From: Ekhidna sp.
GTDB lineage: Bacteria > Bacteroidota > Bacteroidia > Cytophagales > Cyclobacteriaceae
DNA length: 6,638 nt
Reading direction: 5' to 3'
Assembly (NCBI GenBank): GCA_013214445.1
Contig: JABSPG010000231.1
Coordinates: 1 to 6,638 of the forward strand
In this document: piece after piece, positions 1 to 5,673 of the stretch
How positions within the stretch are numbered: position 1 is the first letter of the stretch
Layout of the letters: each line of letters starts with the position of its first letter
Translations under genes and position numbers: made by a program
Notes under the pieces: model-generated
Seen by the model: the letters and a program-made list of their open reading frames with translations, nothing else
What the model was told of the DNA's origin: nothing
The model's database searches: none

Positions 1-3
1 AGG

Positions 4-1308
4 TTAATAGGTGGCTTCCCAGATATCAAATTGTTGGCCTGAACGAGATTTGTCTCCCAAGGCCAATTCTCGTAGGTTCATGTCTTTGATCCCAGCATCT
101 ACCTTTCCCAAGTAGTCTCTGTGTCCAGGTCTCAATACCTCATCTTTGTGTTCGCTGGGATATGTGTATGCATTTTCATCTTCATAGATATTCATGGACA
201 TATAAGCCCTAAAGTCGATAGGATCAGGACAAGCCGCAAAGCAGCCGTTGTATTCATCGGGATACATGACCTGCACCGCCAATGCTTCCCATCCACCAGT
301 GGATCCGCCATATAAGAAGCGAGACCAGCCTTCACCGATTCCTCGGAATTGCTCCTCTATGTATGGGATGAGCTCATACGTAATGGCATCTCCATAAGGG
401 CCCTGGCTGGCAGAATTTACCGCATAAGAGTCGTCATAGTAAGGTGTAGGGTGTTGGATTTCTATGATCAAAAATCGAGGAAAATCATCGCTGATCCACT
501 GCAGGTATTGATCATAAGCCTCCTGTTGTTGAATGATGTTGTAACCGGAAATTCCAAATCGAGCCGAATAATCTGGCTTCATACCTTCATCAGGAGGAGT
601 CGTCCTGAACCCACCAAAGTCTGAAGGGTAATGTCCGTGAAAGATCATCAATGGGTACTTCGCTTCCGGATGCTGTTCAAAGCCTTTTGGAAGCAAAACA
701 TGTGCTCCTAGATACATATCACGACCCCAAAATTCACTTAAAAGGTCGCTCTTCATTTTGATATGCTTGATCCATTCTGTGTCTTCGGGCTCTTCAATCG
801 GTGGAATGATCTGATCCATTTCCACAGAGAAATTGGCCGACTTTCCTTTCTCAATATTCACTTTTATTGGGGTGCTGTATAGGTTTCCTGGTGATCGGTT
901 CCATTGCTGTCCCTCTCCGTTATCCATCGGTAGTTTTACCGTGTGACCGGTCGAGAGATTGAACGTCTCATAAGTGTGAAGCAGTGCTTGTACATAGTAT
1001 TCCCCTGGCTTTATGTTATTCAGGTCTTCAACGGGATAACCAAAATGCTCACTGGAAAACTGCACTCCAATTCCAGGACTCATACCTTCTACATTTTGCC
1101 CGAAGACAAGCTGCGTGCTTGGACCATCATTGATTAAGAATCGAGGCTCTTTGGAGTCATCGGTGGATAGTAGCAGAAGGAGGCGTCCGTCTCTAGCTTC
1201 CGATGACAGTTCATCAGGAAAAGACACGTCAAAAGTGATAGATGATTGTGGTGACTCGCAACTGCATAGATATAGAATTGCTAAAAGTAGCAAAGTGAGA
1301 TTTTTCAT
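4..1308 (-). CDS. Lipoprotein with alpha/beta-hydrolase (putative esterase) domain, apparently truncated at the C-terminus
   Basis: Encodes 434 residues from ATG to TAA. The N-terminus is a lipoprotein signal: a hydrophobic run (residues 4-14) and a lipobox Leu14-Cys15-Ser16 before Cys17, so the protein is probably membrane-anchored outside the cytoplasm. Residues about 24-165 look beta-rich and may form an N-terminal accessory domain. Residues about 195-360 resemble the putative-esterase group of alpha/beta hydrolases: a core strand followed by His-Gly-His (224-226), a possible oxyanion region, and the nucleophile elbow Gly334-Gly-Ser336-Thr-Gly338-Gly. The reading frame ends only 98 residues after Ser336, at FDIWEATY. 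From memory, homologues continue well beyond a WEAxYGP-like motif and carry the catalytic histidine there. It is the last gene seen on the minus strand, 49 bases after the preceding membrane-protein gene, so it may be co-transcribed. The substrate is unknown. Confidence is good for the fold and anchor, lower for activity. Confidence 0.85.
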   Translation of the reverse strand: MKNLTLLLLAILYLCSCESPQSSITFDVSFPDELSSEARDGRLLLLLSTDDSKEPRFLINDGPSTQLVFGQNVEGMSPGIGVQFSSEHFGYPVEDLNNIKPGEYYVQALLHTYETFNLSTGHTVKLPMDNGEGQQWNRSPGNLYSTPIKVNIEKGKSANFSVEMDQIIPPIEEPEDTEWIKHIKMKSDLLSEFWGRDMYLGAHVLLPKGFEQHPEAKYPLMIFHGHYPSDFGGFRTTPPDEGMKPDYSARFGISGYNIIQQQEAYDQYLQWISDDFPRFLIIEIQHPTPYYDDSYAVNSASQGPYGDAITYELIPYIEEQFRGIGEGWSRFLYGGSTGGWEALAVQVMYPDEYNGCFAACPDPIDFRAYMSMNIYEDENAYTYPSEHKDEVLRPGHRDYLGKVDAGIKDMNLRELALGDKSRSGQQFDIWEATY

Positions 1309-1357
1309 TTTTGATCAGATTAGAATGAGAAGATACAGAGAAATAGCTAATGCTAGC

Positions 1358-2116
1358 TCATTGCAAAGGATTAGCTGAAAGTTGTAGCTCAGTTTCTAAA
1401 GCTGTAATTAGTTGTTGGTTTACTTCTGAAAGAGATATGAGAGATACTAGTGCATAACCAGAGGATATTCTTAGAGAGGCTAAGATTTCAAAGGTTTTAG
1501 GATCTGAAGTTAGAATAGCCACTTGCTTTTGATCTAGCATTGGTTCTTTCGGCAGAAATCCATATTTCTCGTCATGAAAGACCGCTCTATGTTGAATAAC
1601 ATTACTTTTTAAAAAGAAGGGTCTTGCGTCTTCAATTACAGTATCATTGAATTCATTTGTAGCGTCTACCACTTGTAGATATTGCTGGAAATAGTTATTT
1701 AATTGATCTCTGATTTCTGTGTTTTGTAATTTCTCAATGACCTGCTGTTGATTCTGTTGAGTGATAGAAAAAAAGTTGGTATTGTAAAGTAAAGGGTCAT
1801 AGAAGGGAAGCTGTTCTTTGGCGTATACTCCTCTTATTTGATCATAAATATCGTAGTAGAGATCAAGGTTTCTTTGAAAAGATTTGATCCTTGAGGCGAA
1901 GTGGACCGAATCTTTTCGGAGGTCTACCAGTATTCCTTTGTAGTACAGTTCTTGTTCTTTCTTCTCTTGTCTTTCGTTATTCCAATCATCAATACTTACT
2001 GCGATTAGTATTCCTACTACAACCAAAACAATCTCCCCAATCGCATAGAGTAGGTAGGTAGTAACCTTGTTTTCTGAAAGCATTTTTCGGCGGATTTGGC
2101 GGAGGAGGAAGAGCAT
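1358..2116 (-). CDS. DUF6090-type single-pass membrane protein (paralog 5 of 5, most divergent)
   Basis: Encodes 252 residues and is the last of five tandem paralogs in transcription order. Residues 1-20 are basic (Arg6, Arg9, Arg10, Lys11), which by the positive-inside rule places the N-terminus in the cytoplasm. Residues about 21-42 form one transmembrane helix with Glu28 and the Gly35-x-x-x-Ala39 pattern, ending in IDDWN (42-46). The rest is a charged, mostly helical domain of about 205 residues, probably periplasmic. It lacks the clear small-small-Gly-x-Leu-x-Leu-Ile-x-Asn motif seen in three sisters. The nearest equivalent is VIEKLQNTEIRDQL (126-139), followed by a Gln/Asn-rich stretch and a C-terminal region unlike the others. 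It is separated from the upstream paralog by 54 AT-rich bases, the largest inter-paralog gap without a candidate ORF, so an internal promoter is possible, but I see no good -7/-33 match. DUF6090 membership is inferred from the N-terminal module. The function of that family is unknown to me. Confidence 0.88.
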   Translation of the reverse strand: MLFLLRQIRRKMLSENKVTTYLLYAIGEIVLVVVGILIAVSIDDWNNERQEKKEQELYYKGILVDLRKDSVHFASRIKSFQRNLDLYYDIYDQIRGVYAKEQLPFYDPLLYNTNFFSITQQNQQQVIEKLQNTEIRDQLNNYFQQYLQVVDATNEFNDTVIEDARPFFLKSNVIQHRAVFHDEKYGFLPKEPMLDQKQVAILTSDPKTFEILASLRISSGYALVSLISLSEVNQQLITALETELQLSANPLQ

Positions 2117-2170
2117 AGATAATTATTAAGATACTCAATACATTAATAAGTTGTTTTTGAACAAAAGAAA

Positions 2171-2893
2171 CTAATCCTCAATGTACGTCTCGACTTTGCT
2201 AAGAAGGGTTTCCAGTTTTTTCTTTTTTACTCCGTAAAGCTCAGATAGCCCTCTCGTAAGTAGCCGTCTATCGGCCAGTAGATTGAGAAAATACCTTCTT
2301 TCAATGCTAGGTCGAAAGCTATTATCGTACACTTTGTTCATAGGCTTCCATATGTTTAGTTCTGCAACCAGATAGTCATTCAGTTCCAAGCCATTTTCTT
2401 TACTTCCTAATTCGAACTCTCTCAAATATTTCAGTTCGGCATCCCATGAACCAATAGCTTTTCTTATGCTGTCATTACCAATTAGCTCCAAATTACCAGA
2501 GCTCAATAAGTCACGAATGGTACTTTCATGGGCCGTAAAAACGGTATAGTATACCGATTCTAAAATTAGAATACTGATTGCTTCATCGGATAGTTCTAGC
2601 GTGTCTTGGATAATGTGTCCCATGAGTGAATCGCATACTTGTGAAGTATATGTTGCTCTTTTTGTGACTCTATCTAACTCTGCAATATTTACTTCCAGGT
2701 CTCTCTTATACTCTTTTAAGTAACTTTCTTCCTTTTGGCGATCTTTCCTGACTTGATTTGAGTCATCAATACTAACCGCAATTAAAATGCCTACTACTAC
2801 AAGTACAATCTCTCCGATAGCATAAAGAAGGTAGGTTGTAATCTGATTTTTACGGAGGATTTTTCGTCGGATTTGGCGAGGGAGAAACAGCAT
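2171..2893 (-). CDS. DUF6090-type single-pass membrane protein (paralog 4, subtype I)
   Basis: Encodes 240 residues. It has a basic N-terminus (RQIRRKILRKNQ, 6-17), a transmembrane helix at about 21-42 with Glu28 and Gly35/Ala39, and then a helical, probably periplasmic domain. The Trp at position 45 in all four sisters is Ser here (IDDSN). Subtype I signatures shared with the gene at 3671-4405 are NIAELxRV (69-76), a T-x-x-x-LL-small-small-G-x-LE-hydrophobic-I-x-N block (125-140), REFELG...NDYL (158-175) and a C-terminal YFLNLL...LETLL..VE region (201-236). The transmembrane module is identical in protein to that of the gene at 1358-2116 but differs at 16 of 72 bases. The start codon lies one base after the stop of the upstream paralog, which implies one transcript and probable translational coupling. 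There is no strong Shine-Dalgarno sequence, as is usual in this phylum. No enzymatic motif is visible. The function is unknown. Confidence 0.9.
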   Translation of the reverse strand: MLFLPRQIRRKILRKNQITTYLLYAIGEIVLVVVGILIAVSIDDSNQVRKDRQKEESYLKEYKRDLEVNIAELDRVTKRATYTSQVCDSLMGHIIQDTLELSDEAISILILESVYYTVFTAHESTIRDLLSSGNLELIGNDSIRKAIGSWDAELKYLREFELGSKENGLELNDYLVAELNIWKPMNKVYDNSFRPSIERRYFLNLLADRRLLTRGLSELYGVKKKKLETLLSKVETYIED

Positions 2894-2894
2894 C

Positions 2895-3668
2895 TTACTT
2901 TCTACTTTTTATTTCCTTTTCTAGCAATTGGATCAAAACGTCATTTAGTGCAGGTAGCTTCTTGGCTTTTTCTAGCGCTAATTCTGCATCCACTCTTTTC
3001 AATTCAGTCAGTGATTCTACTTTCATGTCATTTAGGACCTGCTTTCTATCATACTTAAACTTTGAGCCGAAGCTATTCTCGATAATCTGCAAGGCCTTGG
3101 AGGCATTTGAGAATGGGTGCTTTCCGGTTAAGTATGGGATTATTTGAAAGGACACCAGGTTGTTTACATTTTCAACTGATTCTTGATAATCTTGATAAAG
3201 CCCTCCCCAGTAGGCGATGATTGATGAAATGGAATCATTGGATATCAAAGCGATTTGGCCGGAGCTAATTGCAGAATTTAGGAATCCTTGTTTGGGTTTA
3301 TATGAGGGGGTATAATACAGTATGTTTAGGTAGATCTCAAACCTTTGCTGGTCTATGGAATCAAGATCTATCTGTTCTAGATGATAAATGATTGATTGTA
3401 GCGTATCCAACTTGCCATTCATCCATTCATGACGTTCGATTGCATTTTCCAATACCTTTTTGTCAGCGATCTGTTCTTGCAGTAGTTTAGAGAGCAGAAC
3501 CGTCTCCTCATCTAAGGTTTTTCTCTTGGAATTCCAATCATCAATACTCACTGCTATTAGTATTCCGACTACCACAAGAAAAATCTCACCTACAGCATAA
3601 AGTAGATATGCGTATATTTTATTCTTGCTGAGCATTTTTCGTCGGATCTGGCGAAGGAGGAACAACAT
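2895..3668 (-). CDS. DUF6090-type single-pass membrane protein (paralog 3, subtype II)
   Basis: Encodes 257 residues, the longest of the five. The N-terminal module is the shared one: basic residues 6-17, a transmembrane helix about 21-42 with Glu28 and Gly35/Ala39, then IDDWN at 42-46. The remainder is charged and helical (residues 50-100 could form a coiled coil) and should lie in the periplasm. Subtype II marks shared with the gene at 4494-5216 are TPSYKPKQ (120-127), the SSGQIALISNDSI block (135-147) and Ile-Pro-Tyr at 177-179, exactly 34 residues after the block's Asn144 as in its partner. The C-terminus is Lys-rich. The gene starts two bases after the stop of the upstream paralog and ends one base before the start of the next, so it sits inside a polycistronic unit. 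No catalytic or ligand-binding motif is recognised. Family assignment is from memory of the N-terminal pattern. Confidence 0.9.
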   Translation of the reverse strand: MLFLLRQIRRKMLSKNKIYAYLLYAVGEIFLVVVGILIAVSIDDWNSKRKTLDEETVLLSKLLQEQIADKKVLENAIERHEWMNGKLDTLQSIIYHLEQIDLDSIDQQRFEIYLNILYYTPSYKPKQGFLNSAISSGQIALISNDSISSIIAYWGGLYQDYQESVENVNNLVSFQIIPYLTGKHPFSNASKALQIIENSFGSKFKYDRKQVLNDMKVESLTELKRVDAELALEKAKKLPALNDVLIQLLEKEIKSRK

Positions 3669-3670
3669 AG

Positions 3671-4405
3671 CTATTCCAAGTTACTACTTTCAGATTCTAC
3701 GATGACAAGAAGATCCTCCAATTCCTGTTTTCTTTTTTTATAATGATCCTGAAGCGATTTGTATCTGTAGCTCATATCATCAAGGATATTGATGAAATAG
3801 TCATCGCTCATCAGTTTTAACTCCGTTTGTTTATCCAAAATGATTCTCCCCAACGTGTAATGATGCATTTTGGTGTGTTGCTTGAGATAATCAATGTACT
3901 CATTGAATATTCCGAACACTCCTTTTTCTACCTCACGTATCCTTTTTTGATCTGCTTCCTGAGTCACGAATGATGTTCTGATTCTAACGTTTTGAATGAT
4001 TTCCAAACTTCCTGCTCCCAGCAAGTTTTGAGTTGTCCCTTCTTGACTTAGATACAGGGTATATTCACCAAGGATAAGAGTCATGCTGTCCAGCGCGGGT
4101 TGGCTTGTACTTTGGTTTCTCGAGAATCTATGAATCAGTGTGTCAGCGGTACGGTGTATGGTTCCAGATTTTTTGATTACTCGTTCCAGCTCAGCAATGT
4201 TCTTTTGGATGTCACTGGCATAGCTATTTAGGTAGCTGAGTTCTTTCTTTCTCTCATTCTTCGATTCATTCCAATTGTCAATGTTAACGGCGACTAAGAT
4301 TCCTACTACTACTAGAATGATCTCTCCCGCAGCGTAGAGCAGATAGGTGGTTAGCTTATTTTTTTCAATCAGAGATTTCCGAATCTTGCGGAGTAGGAAG
4401 AGCAT
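3671..4405 (-). CDS. DUF6090-type single-pass membrane protein (paralog 2, subtype I)
   Basis: Encodes 244 residues. It has a basic cytoplasmic N-terminus (RKIRKSLIEKNK), a transmembrane helix about 21-42 with Glu28 and the Gly35-x-x-x-Ala39 pattern, and IDNWN at 42-46. The periplasmic part aligns with the gene at 2171-2893 at nearly identical positions: NIAELERV (69-76), TTQNLLGAGSLEIIQN (124-139), REVEKG with a D-Y-L 15 residues after the Arg (157-174), and a C-terminal YFINIL...LEDLL..VE region (203-238). Within the central block the usual Asn-Asp-Ser is replaced by Asn-Val-Arg (139-141). The start ATG is one base after the TGA of a 27-codon candidate ORF that fills the gap to the upstream paralog. 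The stop is two bases before the next paralog. The role is unknown. The shared anchor suggests it works in the inner membrane with its sister proteins, which is inference. Confidence 0.9.
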   Translation of the reverse strand: MLFLLRKIRKSLIEKNKLTTYLLYAAGEIILVVVGILVAVNIDNWNESKNERKKELSYLNSYASDIQKNIAELERVIKKSGTIHRTADTLIHRFSRNQSTSQPALDSMTLILGEYTLYLSQEGTTQNLLGAGSLEIIQNVRIRTSFVTQEADQKRIREVEKGVFGIFNEYIDYLKQHTKMHHYTLGRIILDKQTELKLMSDDYFINILDDMSYRYKSLQDHYKKRKQELEDLLVIVESESSNLE

Positions 4406-4406
4406 A

Positions 4407-4490
4407 TCAGGCCTTGCTTTTCATTACTAAAACTTCAAGATAAGCTTTTTTAGAAGAGTTGCAGCCTGAGTCTAGTTTAGGCTTAATCAT
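4407..4490 (-). CDS. Candidate 27-residue small ORF between two paralogs
   Basis: On the minus strand an ATG at 4488-4490 opens a 27-codon frame that ends with TGA at 4407-4409. It starts MIKPKLDSGCNSSK and ends with a hydrophobic YLEVLVMKSKA. It begins three bases after the stop of the upstream membrane-protein gene and ends one base before the ATG of the next, matching the 1-2 base spacing seen at other junctions here. That fit is the only real support. There is no recognisable domain and no strong ribosome binding site, and a 27-codon frame can arise by chance. It could instead be leader sequence, or the decayed 3' end of a lost paralog, since LEVLV resembles the LEDLLVIVE ending of the next protein. 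Confidence 0.3.
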   Translation of the reverse strand: MIKPKLDSGCNSSKKAYLEVLVMKSKA

Positions 4491-4493
4491 TAG

Positions 4494-5216
4494 TCATTCC
4501 ATTTCAGATAGCCTGATGATGTTGTCGATGCATTGCTGCAGAAAAGGCAACTCTTCTTTTTCGACGATAAACGATAAACCTATACGGCGCGACATAAGGA
4601 TGTTGCGATATTCCATGGTTTCCAATCCTGAAAGATCAATGTCTGTACTTGGGTTGGCTGGATTCAGACTCATCATGTCAATGTTCTTAATGGTATATGG
4701 TATTAGCTCACTGTGAAAAGCATTTTTTGAATCCAACTCTTCGTCATGATAATCATCATACAAGTCTGGGAATCGTAGCAGTTCCATTCTGAGACTATCA
4801 TTTTGAATGAGCTCGAAAGATGCGGTATTGATCAAGGATCTTGTCACTGACTGGGAAGGGTTAAAAGTAGGTGTTCCACTCATCGCTGCGATCACTTTTC
4901 TGAGGGTATCCAAGTTTAACTTGCGATAGTTAGGCCAAAATTTGAGCATCCAATCGGTACTTTTTAGCATCTGGATGTTTTGAGAAGTAATGCCTTCTAA
5001 TTGCTCTTTATTTCTCTTAAACTCTTGATTGATGTTTTTGAGGATCTGAACTTCTTTCTTTCGATTCACTTTGTCTTCTCGCCATTCGTCAATTTGAACG
5101 GCAATTAGAATGCCGACGACAACTAAAATGATTTCTCCAATGGCATATAGAAAGTAGACGGTGAATTTGTTTTCAGTCATTAGCTTCCGCCTGATACTTC
5201 TGAGCAGAAGTAGCAT
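4494..5216 (-). CDS. DUF6090-type single-pass membrane protein (paralog 1, subtype II)
   Basis: Encodes 240 residues and is the first paralog in transcription order. The N-terminal module is conserved but slightly different from the others (MLLLLRSIRRKLM; IDEWR at 42-46 instead of IDDWN). It keeps Glu28 and Gly35/Ala39 in the transmembrane helix of about 21-42. Subtype II signatures are TPTFNPSQ (115-122), TASFELIQNDSL (131-142) and Ile-Pro-Tyr (172-174), which lines up with the gene at 2895-3668. The periplasmic part is charged and helical and ends in SEME. The ATG overlaps the stop of the upstream C2-like gene by one base in the arrangement TAATG, typical of translational coupling, so the two products are probably made together. 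The function is unknown. No catalytic motif is seen. Confidence 0.9.
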   Translation of the reverse strand: MLLLLRSIRRKLMTENKFTVYFLYAIGEIILVVVGILIAVQIDEWREDKVNRKKEVQILKNINQEFKRNKEQLEGITSQNIQMLKSTDWMLKFWPNYRKLNLDTLRKVIAAMSGTPTFNPSQSVTRSLINTASFELIQNDSLRMELLRFPDLYDDYHDEELDSKNAFHSELIPYTIKNIDMMSLNPANPSTDIDLSGLETMEYRNILMSRRIGLSFIVEKEELPFLQQCIDNIIRLSEME

Positions 5217-5545
5217 TAGCTCACTTCATAGTTTAGTACATAGGATGAATCACCTTTTAAGTTGCTCATCATTTCAGAGAAGCTGCCGGGCTCGCCAATC
5301 TTGAAAACGAACGAGCCCAAGATTTCATTTTTGTCCAAGTAATCATACTCCCAAAGGTCGATGCAGACTTTTCCAGCGGATACTTTAAAATTCAAATTCA
5401 TTTCAACCTGTTCATCAATATCGATGGCATAGAATTTAGGCTTCAATGGCCAGATTTTCTTTTCTCCTACTTTTAGGTAAATCTCGTCTTTATCCGTTTC
5501 GTCTGTTTGCATGCATGAGATAGATACTAAGGTTAGTTTAGGCAT
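5216..5545 (-). CDS. Small C2-like beta-sandwich protein, probable first gene of the operon
   Basis: Encodes 109 residues from the ATG at 5543-5545. The open frame extends upstream to 5653, with only a TTG start at 5623 and no other ATG. I prefer the internal ATG because MPKLTLVSISC begins like small C2-like proteins I recall (M-x-K-L-x-L followed by an acidic DEIYLKV strand, here 20-26), and an A-rich GAAAAGA lies just upstream. The protein has no signal peptide or transmembrane segment, so it is probably cytoplasmic. The pattern is of alternating beta strands: DEIYLKV, KKIWP (29-33), VEMNLNF (47-53) and the acidic loop in LWEYDYLDKNEILG (64-77), which resembles the Asp-rich calcium loop and the following Ile/Leu-Gly of C2 domains. 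Its stop overlaps the start of the first membrane paralog by one base. Calcium or membrane binding is inference only. The fold assignment is tentative. Confidence 0.72.
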   Translation of the reverse strand: MPKLTLVSISCMQTDETDKDEIYLKVGEKKIWPLKPKFYAIDIDEQVEMNLNFKVSAGKVCIDLWEYDYLDKNEILGSFVFKIGEPGSFSEMMSNLKGDSSYVLNYEVS

Positions 5546-5673
5546 AATCTTTTCGGTTAGTGGATCAGCATCCCAATTTAATTCTTTAATCTCATTTGGT
5601 TTCCGCGAGAAGCTGTTGAACAAATATTCTTTGCTTTCAGTTGTAACACCTAATTATTAACTCAAATACCATT
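5546..5673. promoter_or_regulatory. Divergent intergenic region, presumed promoters for both units
   Basis: These 128 bases separate the start of the leftward operon from the start of the rightward DUF2911 gene, so promoters for both should lie here or overlap its edges. On the minus strand AATATTTG (5621-5628) matches the Bacteroidota -7 consensus TAnnTTTG at all but one defined base, but the only -33-like triplet (TTA, 5644-5646) is a mismatch at short spacing. No good consensus pair is seen on the plus strand. If the minus-strand box is real, the TTG at 5623 would lie inside it, favouring the ATG at 5545 as the start of the C2-like gene. No operator or riboswitch is recognised. Confidence 0.35.

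Larger units (their letters stand above)
1976..5216 (-). repeat. Five-copy coding repeat: conserved N-terminal anchor module
   Basis: The first 47 codons of each membrane-protein gene form a repeated module of about 141 bases, at 5076-5216, 4265-4405, 3528-3668, 2753-2893 and 1976-2116. Each encodes the basic start, the transmembrane helix and the IDxWN-type exit. DNA similarity is visible but not recent: the 37 bases at the 5' ends of the copies at 2080-2116 and 3632-3668 match at 32 positions. Sequence after the module diverges strongly. The module is explained by paralogy and is not a mobile repeat. Confidence 0.85.

Noticed and set aside
1345..1358. Inverted repeat AGCTA-ATGC-TAGCT at the end of the last paralog
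   Set aside because: A five-base stem with no T run is too weak for a terminator and probably arises by chance.
943..1378. Plus-strand open frames opposite the esterase gene
   Set aside because: They have no domain, signal or context and lie opposite a well-supported gene.
4464..4484. AGCCT/AGGCT inverted repeat in the gap between the first two paralogs
   Set aside because: A short stem with a long loop and no T tract right after the stem. Not supported as a terminator or attenuator.
1976..5216. Possible mobile or CRISPR-like repeat array
   Set aside because: The repeated units are in-frame coding modules with mainly synonymous differences and no transposase, so gene duplication explains them.
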